Shown one piece after another: positions 30,674 to 42,908 of a stretch of 64,000 nucleotides of DNA. The DNA lies in NCBI GenBank assembly GCA_965240325.2, contig OZ251244.1, forward strand, positions 124,001-188,000, given 5' to 3'. The notes beneath the pieces were generated by a model. It had not been told where the DNA came from, searched no databases, and saw only the letters and a list, made by a program, of their open reading frames with translations. This stretch comes from Rebecca billardiae RCC1528 (taxonomy: Eukaryota > Haptophyta). Each line of letters starts with the position of its first letter. Within the stretch, counting starts at the first letter, position 1. A program made the position numbers and the translations under genes.

Positions 30674-33587
30674 ATGCTCGCGGCGGCGCTCCTGCTGCTG
30701 CTGCTGGCGGGGCCGGCGGCGGAGGGGGCGACGGTCGCACGCGGGTACGTCGCGTCATTCCCTTCGCCCACGATCCACGCCACCCCGCGCACCGTCCCGC
30801 TCGACCCGTCCAACGCGGCGGTCGCGGCGCTGCGCGACGGCGTGACGGTGATGCTGTGGGCGCGCTTCAACGACCTCTCGCCGCAGCGCATCCAGCCGCA
30901 TGTGCGGCTGGGCAGCCGCACGTACGAGCAGATGCTCACGCCCTTCGCGGGCGTCCACGGCGGCTTCAACATGGGCGTCACCGGGCCGACCGCGCTCGAG
31001 TCGATCGGCGAGAACGCGAGCGCGTGGCACCACTACGCGGCCACGTACGCGCGCGAGAGCGGCGCGCGCGTGCTGTACATCGACGGGCGCGAGGTGCACC
31101 GCGACACGCTGAGGGCCGGGTACGACTACGTCGCGGACGAGCCCTACTTCGTGCTCGGCAACGCGGCGAACAACGTGCTGCGCCCCGAGTCGTACCTCTC
31201 GAGCGGCCAGCTGTGGCTCTGCTTTGACGGCCAGCTCGACGACCTCGCCATCTTCGGCGGCGCGATGAACGGCTCGGAGGTGGGCGCGCGCGTGGGCGTG
31301 TCGCTGACCAACCGGCTCGCCGCCGGCCTCGAGCCCGCGCTCTCCTTCTTCTACAACTTCAACACGGGCGGGCTGGGCGCGGGCGGCGCGTCCGCGGCCG
31401 ACGGCGGCGCGCCGCTCGAGCCCAACCTCGGCCACGCTGGCGCGGCCGGCGACCTCGTGCTCGGCCGCGCGGTGAACAAGCCGACGGAGGACCTCGCGAC
31501 GCACATGACGAAGACGGGGCTCAAGCTGCCCCTCGCCGCCTTCGAGCGCACGCCGCTCTCCGCGAGCGCCACGTGGGCGGCGGTACGGCCGCTCGACGCG
31601 GACGCGCCGCACGTGGTGCTGCTGGCGCCGGGCGAGCGCGTCGCGCTGGCGCTCGCGGCGGAGGACGGCTCGGTGGAGGTGGTGGAGGCGAGGGCGCCCG
31701 AGCCGTTCGACGCGCCGCTCGAGCTGCCGACCAACCGCACCGCGCCGCGCGTGCACCTCGTCCCGCACGCGCCCGCGCTCGCGCCGCTCGGCGCGCTCCG
31801 CCCCGTGTACCTGCGCCGCCCCGCCGTCGAGCGCCGCCCGTTTGCAATGCGTCTCTGGGGCACCGGCGGCGGCGGCCGGCGGCTGCGCGCGCAGCTCGTG
31901 CGCCCGCCGGCGCGCGGCGCGCTGTTCGAGCTCGCGCACGAGGCCGCGCCGCGCGGCGCGCGCCTCGCCGAGCCCGGCGCGCTGCTCTCCGGCCGCGCCA
32001 ACCTCGTGCTGTACGAGCCGGACCCGGCGGGCGGCGCGGGCGAGGATGGCTTTGAGTACCGGCTGCTGCCCGCGGCGGGCGCGGGCGCGGAGGAGGCGGC
32101 GGCTGGGCTCGAGGCGGGGGCGGTGCTCGAGGCGCTGGCGTCGGAGGCGGTGAACGTGAGCATCCGCGTCGAGAACATCGACGACCTGCCCACCGCGCAG
32201 CCCGCGAGCGTCGAGCTCGACGAGGACGGCGGCGGCGCGCGCATCGAGCTGCGCGCGGCGGACGCGGACGTGGGCGGCGTGTTGGCTGTGCACCTGCTCA
32301 GCCTGCCGCGCCACGGCGGCCTGTGGTACGAGCGAGGCGCGGGCGGCGAGCGCGTGCGCATCGAGGCCGCGCACGTGGTGTACCACGTGGGCGAGGGCCT
32401 CGTCGAGCAGTACCTCTCCGAGATCCTCGCCGTCTCCTCCTTCTGGGGCTCGGCCAACTCGGCGTCCTACCACCCGCTCACCGCGCTCGGCGCGCCCGGC
32501 TGCGGCGCGTACGGCGAGTGTACGAGTGACGGGCCGTGGACGCGCGAGCCGGGGGCGTACCCGGCGGTGGGCGAGCGCGTGCTGCACCCGCCGAACGGCG
32601 CGCTCGCCACCGTCCGCGCCGTCCACCCCGACGCCGCCACGCTCACCCTCGAGCTCGCGCCGCTGTGGAAGCCCGACCGCTCGGCGCCGCCCAACGGCAC
32701 GGCGAGCGGCGCGGCGCCTGGCGCGGGCGCGATGCGCCGCTGCGCGTTCGCGGCGCCGGCGCTGGCGCACGCGTACCCCGACGACTGCGCGTTCGACGCG
32801 GTGGCGGCGGACGGGTCGGCGCAGGTGCTCACCGTGCCGCGCGACTCGATCGGCGGCCTCGAGCACGGCTGGTCGCCGCTGTACAAGGGGTACGCGCCCG
32901 GCCAGCCCATGGCGGGCGGCGGCGTGTACGGCCCGCAGTACGTGTTTGCACACTCGCACGACGACAGCTACGAGCGGCACGGGTACACGGAGTTCCTCGA
33001 GGCGGGGGTGGAGGAGGCGGTGTACCTCACGTCGGTGCAGGTGGGCATGCCCCGCGGCGCGGGCGCCATCGTCGGCATCCACGCCCGCGGCCCCGACGGC
33101 GTGAGCTGGGTGCGTGTGTACGGCGGCTCGGCGCAGTCGTCCGAATCGGAGCGCGCGACGCGGCTGCGCCAGTATTGGTCGTGGGAGTTCGCGGTGTGCC
33201 GCACGCACTTCCGGACGCGGCAGATCCGGCTCGAGCTGGACACGAGCGCGGAGACCGGCATCGCCGACTGGAACTACATCGACTACGTCAAGCTCGTCGG
33301 CGTGCGCGAGCTCTCGAGCGGGATGCTGCCGCACGGCGTGAGCGCCGTGTGGTACGCGCCCCAGCGCCACTTTGCGGGGCCGGACAGCTTCGACTTCGCC
33401 GCGAGCGACTGCCCGGGGAAGGCGCTGCGCTCGTCGGCGCCGGCGCGGGTGGCGGTGCGCGTGCGCGGCGTGAACGACCGCCCCGTCGTCTCCGACGTCT
33501 CCGTCGACGCGCTCGTCGGCGAGCGCGCGCGCGTCGAGCTGGCCGTGACCGACGTGGACGTGGATGAGCCGAGGCGCGACGACGACG

Positions 33588-33627
<40 letters not shown>

Positions 33628-36600
33628 AGGGGGCGCGACGGTGAGCGTGACGGCGCTGCCCGCGCTGGGCGCGCTGTACGCGGAGGCGCGCTCGGAAGAG
33701 CCGCTCTCCCGCGAGGCGCCCGTGCAGCTCGCGCGCGGCGCCACCCACCTCTACTTCGAGGCGCGCTCACTGGACGGCGCGGACGTCGGCGCGCTCCGCA
33801 CGGACCGGGAGGGCAGGCGCTGGCTGGAGCTCACGATGGCGTACGGCGCGACGGACGCGCTCGGCGCGCGCTCGGCGGAGGAGGCGGAGGTGACGATCCG
33901 GCTGGTCGAGCCGCTCGCGCCCGCCGACGACCGCTCGGCCGAGCTCCTCGCCCTCGCCATCGTGCTGCCCGCGCTGCTCGCGTGCGCGCTCTGCTTTGGC
34001 GCGCGCCAGGCGGCGCACAACCGCCGGCTGAGGGCAGCGTTGGACGGCATGGGCGCCGCGCGCGCGCCGCCGGTGCCGCTGCTGGTGATCACGGACGCGG
34101 GCGAGGACGCGGACGACGAGATGGCGCTGGTGATGGCGCGCTTCCTCACCGACGCGGGCCACATCGAGCTCCTCGGCGTCGTCGCCAACCTCGCCCCCTC
34201 CTACGAGCGCGCGCGGCTTGTGCGCGGCACGCTCGACGTGCTCGGGCTGACCAAGGTGCCGGTGGGCGTGGGCACGAACGGCGGCAGCCGGCACCACGCG
34301 GCGAGCTTCGTGGAGAGCGCGCCGTACATCCCGCCGGTGGGCGGCGAGCGCGCGCAGAGCCTCGAGCCCGGCCGCGCGCTCCTCCACCGCGTGCTCGTCG
34401 CCGCGCCGCCGCAGTCGGTCACGCTGCTCTGCATCTCCTCGCTCAAGGACGCGGCGCTCTTCATGCGCGACAACCGCGCGCTGTGCGCGGCCAGGCTGCG
34501 CCGCGTGGTGGTGATGGGCGGGCTCGACCTGGCGCGGACGGAGGCGGAGCGCACGCTCGTCACCGACTCGGCGCACAACAACACCTTCGACCCCGACGCC
34601 TCCGCCTTCTTCCACCGGCTGTGCGTGCTGCTGCGCGTGCCCGTCACCGTCGTCTCGCGGCACGCCGCTTACGCGTGCCCCGTGCGGCGCGAGGTGTACG
34701 ACCACCTGGGGCACTCGGGCAACCCGGTGGGCTGGCGGCTGCGCAAGATGCAGCGCGACGCGATCGAGGACCTGTGGCGCCGCGCGTGCGCGCCCGACGG
34801 CGCGCCCGCGCGCCGCGGCCTCCCCGCGCGCTGCGACCGCGGATGGTTCTCGCGAACCTTCACGGCCGGGCGCGCGGACGCGCGCGCGCCGCACGAGCCG
34901 ATCTGGGATTTGGTGCAGAGCTTCAACCTGTACGACGTGATCGCGCTGGTGGCGTGCGTGCCCACGCTGGCGGACGCGCTGCTCGAGCCGCTGCACCTCG
35001 ACGCCGTGCGCCCGCACCCGCGCCTCGGGTGGCACGAGCTGATCGGCGCCAGCGCCGCGCAGCCCGGCGTGCGATCGGTCACAGACCTGCGCATCGTGCT
35101 GCACCGAGGTATCTCCTCAGCGGTGGGGCTCGGCCGGCGCGACGGGCGGTGGCGCCAGCCGATCGTGCTGCTGCTCGACTCGGCGTCGATCGACGCCGCG
35201 CTCGCGCCCACGCTGCTCTGCCTCTCCGGCCTCCTCGCGTACAACGCGCTCGCCCGCGCCGCCATCATTGTCGTCGACGAGTCTGAGGCGCGCGCGGACG
35301 CGGCTTCGGAGAGGGCTGCGGAGAGATCTGCAGAGAGATCTGCAGAGAGCGGCTCGGAGGAGACGGAGCGCGCGCCCGCCGAGCAGGGCGGGGCGCACGC
35401 GGCGGCGAAGGCGGGGCGCGCGGACGACGCGCGCCGCGCCGCCGCGCGCGCCGACCTGAGCGCGCTGCTGCGCGAGCTCTCGATCGGCGAGGTCGAGGTC
35501 CATTGGGTGCGGCCGGCCGCGCCCGGCCGCGGCGGCGCCGCCGGCTGCGGCGGCAGCGGCAGCGGCAGCTGGAGCGGCAACTGGGCGAGTGGCGGCGCGG
35601 CGGCGCGCTCGCTCCGAGCGTCGTCGGCGGACGGCTCGCTGCCCGGGCTCGACGCGCCGCCGCCGCCGCCCCACCAGCTGCGCCGCGTCGGCAGCAACGC
35701 GAGCAGCGTGGGAGACAGCGAGCCCGCGGCGGCCGCGGCGGCCGCGGCGGCCGCGGCGGCGGTGGCGCGCGGCGTCGACCAGCTGGCGGCTGTGGTGCGC
35801 GAGTGCACGCCCTCGACGGGCTTCCGGCTGGTGCTGCCCACGGGGTGCCCGCCGCTGCTCGCCGCGTTCGCGAGCGCGCACCCGCTGCTGCTCCGCGAGC
35901 GCGCCGCCGAGTGCATCGCGCTCGGCGAGTGGGGCGAGAGCGAAGCGCAGCTCGACGGCGGCGCCGCTGCTGCGGAGGCGGGGGCGGGAGCGGGCGTGGG
36001 CGGCGCGTCGTGCGCGGCGGAGGAGTGGACGGAGCCCGCGCCGCCGCAGCCGCTGCCGCTGCGCATCGACGCCCCGCACGGCTGCGCCGACCCCGCGGGC
36101 CGCGCGGCCGGCGAGCAGCTCGCCGCCACGTGCGCGGCGCTCGGCGTTGCGCTCACGCTGGTGCCGCGCGCGCTCACCGAGGCGGCCGCGCTTCCCATCT
36201 CTGCGGTCGAGGCCGCGACGGGCGTGGGCGGCGCGCTCGGGCAGCGGCTGCTCTCGTCGGTGCAGACGCGCCTCGCCGCCATCCGCGCGCGCGCGGCCGA
36301 GCCACGCGAGGCGGCGGCGGCGGCGGCGGCGTGCGCGCCCACCTGCGCCCAGTTTGAGTTGGCCTTTGGGGCGCAGCGCGCGGGCAGCGCCGCGCGCGGG
36401 GCGGCGCAGGAGGAGGAGGACGCGTGGTCGGGCGCGAGCGTGCTCCCCGCCGCGGGCCCCGTGCTCCTGCTCGCGGCCACGCGGCGCGCGCACTTCTTCG
36501 CCACCCTCCCGAACACGCTCCCGCTGCGAGGCACCGAGCACTGCGCCCTCAGCCCAGCGCCGCTCGACGACGCCGAGCTGCGCACCTGCGTGACACAACT

Positions 36601-37657
36601 CATGCTCAAGGCAGCCTCGCTCGACTCGTCCGACTTTGTCGGGTACCTGGCCGCCGCCGAGGCCGAGCTCTCGGACGAGGAGCACGCGCGCGGCCCCGCC
36701 GCCTCGCACCGCCCCTCCTGCTCGCGCGACTCCGACGCCGCTTCGCACGGCGGCGCGCACGGCTGGCGCCCGGGGCGCGCGTCGCGCGACGGCTCGCGCC
36801 GCCCATCCTACGGCTCCGCGCGCGGCTCCGCGGGCGATGGCTCCTCGGCGCGCGGCGCGCTCGGCGCGCTCGGCGCGCTCGGCTCGTTCAGCGGGCGCGT
36901 GCGCTCGCGCGCCGCGCGCCGCGCGTCGGTGCAGCCCGCGCCCACCGACGCCGCCGCCGCGCCCGCCGCCGAGCTCTCCGCAGGCCGGCTGCTGGCCGTG
37001 CAGGGGCTCGGCCACGTGAGCCTCGCGGACACGCTCCCCGGCTGGCTGGGCGCGCGGCGGGCGGACGAGGGAGCAGACGAGGGCGGCGCGCCGAGCGGCG
37101 AGGGCGGCGAGGGCGGCGTGGTGGCGGGCGAGGGGCCCTCCGACGCGGCGCTCGACCCGGTGCTCCTCGACGCGCCCGCAGACCCCGACCCCAGCGCGCA
37201 CGCCGAGCGCCACCCCTCGCGCCGCCACTCAGCCGCGTCGTCGTCGGCCGGTCTCGGCTCGTTCGAAGCGCAGGAGGCGGAGCATGACCGCCTCGAGCAG
37301 ATCCTGCGCGAGGCGAGCCACTTCGTGCCCCAGCACGCGGCCGGGCCGCCGGCCGGGCCGCTGGGGCTGCCCCATGCCGGCGGCTCGTCGGCGCGTGCCG
37401 GACGACGCCACCCAGGCTCGGGCCACGCCGGACGGCGGCACACGGGCGGCGCGGGCGGCACCGGCGTCGCGTCGCCCGCGCGCGGCGCGTCGTGCGCGCC
37501 GTCAGCGTCGCGGCGGAGCCTGCCGCCCATCTACAGGTCGTACACCGGCCCGACACCCGAGGCGGACAACAGCGGCCGACCTCCGAGCAGCAGCGCACAG
37601 CCGCACCCATCACCGGGCCCGTCAGTGTCGCGCTCGCCATCCATCACAGAGACTTGA
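30674..37657 (+). CDS. LamG / discoidin-like / TM / nucleoside-hydrolase fusion receptor
   Basis: An intronless 2,327-residue frame from ATG 30674 (an upstream in-frame GTG is ignored). A signal peptide (1-19) precedes a LamG-type concanavalin-like domain (~25-220; FDGQLDDLAIFGGAM near its end). Next come cadherin/CSPG-like segments (~490-590), an FBXL4-like discoidin segment (~752-880; YTEFLEAGVEEAVYLTSVQVG, IRLELDT), a second cadherin-like unit (ENIDD.. and GVNDRP.. linkers) and a Gly run. A single transmembrane helix lies at ~1091-1110. Inside the cell follows an inosine-uridine nucleoside hydrolase-like domain (~1135-1535): ITDAGEDADDEMAL (Ca2+/ribose-binding Asp cluster), VVMGG, NNTFDPDAS and YDVIALVAC, the last with Tyr where classical enzymes often have His. 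The ~800-residue tail is low-complexity. Activity is uncertain; the architecture suggests ligand sensing outside linked to a nucleoside-binding or -cleaving module inside. Confidence 0.85.
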
Positions 37658-38051
37658 CGACGATAATACCGCGATCGAGTATGTCAGTGAACGCGACGGC
37701 CGCCTGCTGCCTCAAGTAGTCAAGTACGGGCGCAAGTGCGCCGCGCGTGCGAGCAGTCTACTCGTCATGATCAGTGTACTGTGCACGTATCAGCATATCC
37801 ATGCGAGTAGTCGTGATGCTGGCGGTCGTCCGAGATATATCGCGGTGACGAATCGATGCGCCCGCCTGCCGGTCCGGTCGTGGCTCGGCGGCCCGGATCG
37901 GACCGTCCGGCCCAGGCTGGCCGGCCGGCCGGCCCGCGACCGCGTTGGTCGTCGCGGGGCCGCGCGCGCCGGTTCCGGCGCCAGTAGCGCCGCCGCCGTC
38001 ATCATCATCATGATGACGAGCATATCCACAGTAAAGAAATCGATTTTCGGC

Positions 38052-40038
38052 GTTACCGTAACCCGTCCGCACTTCCGCCCAGTGGGGATGCGCTGGAATT
38101 TTTTTCATGCCCCGTTCGCGGCACTTCGCGCCGCGCACAGTGGAGAAAGATCGGGCCGGAAGCCGTTTGAGCATGGTCGGTCGTGCGCACGCCCATTCGA
38201 ATCGATGGCGCGCTCCGAGCGGCGGGCGTGCGCGCATGTGTGCCGCGAGGGGGGCTGCGAGGCGTCGGCCGGCTTGCCAAGGCGGTTCCCCGGGGCGGCG
38301 TCACCCTCGCCCGCCCCTCCTCGCCCACCCTCGCTCCACGGGCGGCCACACGTGACCTGTTGAGATGAGTTCACGGGGGCCGCGCGGCACGCGCGCGGAG
38401 AGGCGAGGAAGTGGTGTTTCGCGGAAAAACGCAACGTCGCATTGTGCCCAACCCATGTGGGCACCCGCTCCACAAGTTTGTACGCCGCCAAACCGCACAC
38501 AGCGGCCTGAGCAGCTCCCAGACTGAGTTTCGCTCTTGAAGCCTGTTTTGGGGCCAGATCTTGGTGTGGATGTAGCGCGGCGAGGAGGCGCCGGGCGCGC
38601 GCCCGAGCTGCGTGCTGCCACTCGCCATGACCCATAGACATCGTCCGTCGCGAACGACCCGGCTCGCCTCGACCTCTCCGACTCGCCGGGCAGCCACGAC
38701 CGAGCACGGCACGACAATGGCCAAACCGGGAGGCTTCTCAGACCGCGTGGGATGGGCATAGGCGCGAGAGAGGGCGCCCAGCGCGCTCTTGAGATGCACA
38801 GGAGCACGCACTGATGCGTATGGAACCATCCCATCACGATCGCCCCGACCTGGCGCGACCTATCTGGCCCGTCAGGCTGCCCGCGCCGCCGCCGCCGCGC
38901 CACGCCGCCGCCCAGGGCGCCGCCGCACCGCGGGCACATGGGTAAGTCCGTATTCAACAAATACAGAATTTCCGGTGCGGCCCTCTTTTGGGCGGCAAGG
39001 TCGGCCTGGTCGACACCTGCCGCGCGGCATGGGCCACGGCGCGGCGAGGTGGCGGCTGGCGCACCGCGGCGTGGGCGGGATGGCTCGAGGACACCACCGC
39101 CCCGCCTCCCACGCCGCGCCGTGCGCGTGCGCCGTGCTCTCGTCGCGTACCGATTTTCCTGCGGCGAGCGACGCCCAACAGCGCGACCATGCCATCGCGC
39201 GACGAGGTGCGTTCAGCTCGGCGATTTGTCGTATTTGTTGAATACATGCGGGTACGAATCGGCCGCAAGATGGCCTCGACGTACACGTCGAGAGCCACGC
39301 GCGCGGTGTGGAGTGGCACGCGACGCGGAGAGGGCGGGTGCGGTGCCGCGGGCGCGCGACTGGTCTAGAACATCCCAATGAAGCGCGGGACGGCGCTGCG
39401 CGCCTGTGCTCGCCGCCGTCTCCTCGCAGTCGAAAATATCTGTGCACCCTTCTGTCTGGCTAGTCGACCGGCCGGCACGCGGCACGCGAGCAGTGTGTGT
39501 GGGGAGGAGTGTGACATGGCAGGCTGTGGCGAGGTGGATGGCCGTGCAGGTCTACGCTAGGAAGGGCCGCTCCCGCGCTCGCGCGGTGCCTCGCGCACGC
39601 ATCGTCGAGGACGAGCGTGTTTGAATGGCTCCGGAGAAGGCTTACGATCGCTCGTTGATGGGCAGCGCGCGACACGTGCACACGACGAAGGTGACGACCA
39701 GGCACTCCGGCGAGGGCGGCTGTGCTGGTAGCAGACTGCATTCGGAGTCAGATGCGCCATCTTACGCGCCGCTTCGCCTCGCTGCATCGCCGCACTGAGC
39801 AGCAGGGCTCCACGCTCACGAATGGCTCACCCGACGAGCTACGTGACCGGCCAGCCGCGTGCAACCCGGCGAGGCAGAGAGGGGCGGAGGGATGGGGAGG
39901 CTGGGTGGGATGTTGCAGTCCCATGCCCGGGGCACTCGCCAGGCGCCTGCGCGACCACCGTAGCGCCGTCTGTGCGCTCGTGCGGCCCGCGCGAGAAATT
40001 CCCCGAAAATCGGCTCGTGTCGGACGGGTTACGGTAAC
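38052..40038. repeat. Candidate TIR-bounded segment (~2 kb)
   Basis: The exact 18-bp inverted pair GTTACCGTAACCCGTCCG bounds the segment. Just outside, the left flank (CACAGTAAAGAAATCG...) resembles the reverse-complemented right flank (CACAGTGAACAAAAAC...), extending similarity to roughly 45-60 bp. No target duplication or transposase was found. Confidence 0.4.
38950..39245. repeat. 15-bp inverted repeat pair (296-bp span)
   Basis: GTATTCAACAAATAC at 38950-38964 is exactly reverse-complemented at 39231-39245. AT-rich ends around a GC-rich core resemble a small inverted-repeat element, but no target duplication is visible. It lies inside the larger candidate 38052-40038. Confidence 0.45.
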
Positions 40039-41137
40039 GATAATCCCGTTTTTGTTCACTGTGTCACTATACTGCTGATGCGTCGTCATGATCACTACGA
40101 CTGATGCGTGACCCGGCACTTGCACATCTGAGTAACCTGGGAGATCGCGATATAGTCTAGTATAGCAGTTAGCTGCTGGCACCGGCCGGAGATCGATATA
40201 TATATGCCGCCTGCCGGCCGCGCGCCACAGACCGACCGTGCCCCCGCCGACGTAATAAGCCGTCGGAGCACGCACAGATCCGCGGGCCGCAATGTATATA
40301 TGATGATCTGATGGCACTCAGGCGCGCGACCAGTGCCGCCAGCAGCAGCCCACGCCGGGCCGAGTGACCCTGGGACTACGGTCTGACGGAGTCATATATA
40401 TATACGTGTCGAGTAGGCCGCAGTCATCCGGCGGCGCCCCGGCGGGCGCACACCGTCTGGCGTCCGGATCTGCCGGCGGTCGTAGTACGGCGAGAGTCAC
40501 ACCGCCGGTTGACCGTTACTCGGCCCGACTACTCGTCGTCACGGAGCTAACGGTCGCGTAGCTATCGTCACTGGCCACCGCGCAGACCGCGGCCCGTGCC
40601 TGGCACGGTGACGGTGCTGATGCCTCGGACGAGTAGAGTCGTCGTAGTCGTCCGGACACCGTATCGTCGCGCGTCGTAAGTCCCGTCACTACTCCGCCCG
40701 CCGCGCGGCGGTCCGCGTGATGATGAGTATTGATGATCTAGCGCGCGCTCATCAGATCGATTCTCGATGATCAGCTCGGCAGGATCGACTCGTCTTAGTG
40801 CCGAGTCCGAAACCGGCCCGACCCGGGGCGGTTCACTAGCGGAGGCAACGTGTCACATCGTCACTGTTACTGATGCTATCCGTACGGTACTCCTTCCTCA
40901 GACGGTCAGGGCCGCACCGCGGGGCGCGGACGCCCGCCGGAGTGCCGCGTGCCGTACCTTGCTACCATGGGCACGGTCCCAATGGCAGTGTCGGGACGCT
41001 CGACCCGATGACGATCGGGCCGCGATCGATGATGATGATCAAAGAGCAGCGCGCTGCCGTGATGTTCACGGCCGCGCCGAGCATATGCCATATGCACTAA
41101 TGCAGGACGAACGGCCGCGAACTTCCGGCCAACGTCT

Positions 41138-42029
41138 TCAAGCCGGCCGCTTCGGTCGGCCCCGAAGCGCCCCCAGTCGCTCGACGAGCTCGTAGTTGCG
41201 AACCACCTCCGCGAACCAGTCCGCCAGCTCGTCGTCGGAGACGGGGATGCGCGCGTGGTTTGGGTCGTAGTCGTACCGCCCCGGCCGCGGGCGGAGCTCC
41301 TTGGGCTCTGCCTCGATCAGGTGCCGTGGATCGGGCTCGTCCTCGGGGTCGTCGTCCTCGGAAGGGATCTGGAGCGCGCGCGCATGCAGGGGCGCGCACG
41401 CGGCGTTGGCTCCGAACCCACGTCTGCCGAGCGCCGTGCCGCCGTTCGGGCGCGCGCGCGCGCGCTGTGCGTGTGCCGCGCGCGCTACAGCCACCCACGT
41501 GGACGAGGACGTTGTACCGCTCAGGATGGCCGCCCGGTGGCTCCCCGCTCACGGTCGCCAGCCGGCCGTTGAGGTCGAGGTGCGGGAGCATCCGGTGGCG
41601 GACGCTAGAGTTGACCAGCTGCACCGAGCCCCCGAGCGCCATGAGGGGGCCGATGAACCGCCGCATCCCCACCACGACCGCCTCCTCGCGGCGCGCCGCC
41701 GGCACGCTCGCCAGCCGCGCGGCGATGCTGTCGAGCGCTGCCTGCATGAGGTAGCCGAGCTCCACCGCGCGCGCGCCGAAGGCTGCAAATGTGGGGCCCG
41801 TCTCGCACGTCTCTTTCACCACGTCCAGGGCCCCGGCCCGCTCGCGCGAGGTCGACGCGTCGGCTGTGGCCTCGTGCTGCATGAGCGCGCGCCCAAACTG
41901 CGCGTGCGCGTGCTCGGGGAGCAACGCGAGCTCGGCGAGGATGGCGCGCTGCGCCTGCGTGAGGGAGCACGCTAGCTTCGAGGCCAGGCTGTCCGCACGA
42001 TCGAGCTCATCTGCCTTGCGCTTCGGCAT
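41138..42029 (-). CDS. Hypothetical protein, two exons
   Basis: Exons 42029-41499 and 41368-41138 (253 residues) are joined in phase 0 across a 130-nt GTGGGT...CCAG intron; VLVH joins to IPSEDDD. The N-terminus MPKRKADEL is basic and nuclear-signal-like. The middle (~20-150) is predicted largely helical (ILAELALL, YLMQAALDSIAARLASV). After the intron comes an acidic stretch, then RPGRYDYDPNHARIPVSDDELADWF and a basic end. No family is recognised. Strong GC3 bias and clean splicing argue it is real. Divergent from the KCTD-type gene 880 bp away. Confidence 0.6.
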
Positions 42030-42908
42030 GGGCGCAGTGCGCGTGGCCCTCGGCCGTCGTCGCCCGGCCCTCTCGCGCCCGCCTTGTTCGGCAAGTCGCC
42101 GTTTGTCCCTTTCGGCAGTTTGCGGCGCGCAGAAGCTCAACCGCGCCAACTCTCCGGGAGAACGAGAACTCCGGGAGCACCGCGCGGGGCCGCGCAAAAG
42201 CGGACGTCCGGACGCGGCTTGTCCCCATGCATGCAGCGGTTGCAGCGTGCTGAAGCTGAGGGTTGACAGACGGTCAGATAGGCGATGCCGATGGCGCGAC
42301 GCCGACGAGCGCGCGAGGGGTCGCGCCAGGACGACGGCAACGCACGCGCAGGCCATGCTCGCCCGCCAGCTGCGGACCGCACCCAAACGTCGGTGTGGAC
42401 GCCGGGGGCCACACCGGCGTTTCTCATCTCGGGAAGGCATGGGCGCAAGGCTACCTGCGCCTCGGGCAGGGAGCGAAGAAGTCGGGGCATGCCGCCTGAC
42501 GGCCCTGCCCGGAGGACATGCGCTCACCGCATACTCCATAATCGAGGCGCATGCGGCATGGTTACCAGTGATGGTTGTCTGCCGCAGCGCGCAGCGCGTG
42601 ACTGACGTGTGACCAGACTGAACCGGGTTGCTGGATCGCAGATCATGGACTTGAGAGTCAAGAGACCGTGAACATCGACGCTGTGTGTGACACGCGCCCG
42701 GCAACTCGTTCAGCATGCTCCGGACGGTCGTGCGCCCACCGATGGAATCGGCGGGCCCTGCCGTGCTTCGTGCCTTCGTCGTGCCCATTCGGGGATTTCG
42801 GGCTCGAATACGACGACAATTCGTCGCCCGCTTGCTCAGTGCCGGTTGACGGTTCGTCACCGGGCTTTTTTGGAGGCGCCGGCGGGCACGCCCGGTTGTG
42901 GACGTCTC
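42030..42908. other. Divergent intergenic region
   Basis: Separates the unknown gene (-) and the BTB gene (+). Must contain both promoters. Open frames run through it on both strands but show no motif, and no repeat from elsewhere in the window was recognised. Confidence 0.45.

Larger units (their letters stand above)
37658..41137. other. Long gene-poor stretch with inverted repeats
   Basis: No accepted gene. Notable are an 18-bp inverted repeat GTTACCGTAACCCGTCCG at 38052-38069 and (inverted) 40021-40038 with related flanks, a 15-bp inverted repeat at 38950-38964 / 39231-39245, AT tracts near 40196-40206 and 40394-40406, and many CGTCGTAGTCG-type short motifs at 40550-40720. Open frames on both strands have no recognisable motif and no consistent codon bias. 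Confidence 0.5.

Noticed and set aside
30755-33748. 997-codon minus-strand open frame within the receptor-like gene
   Set aside because: Shadow of biased codons; composition is Arg/Ala/His-rich with no domain, whereas the plus frame carries ordered domains.
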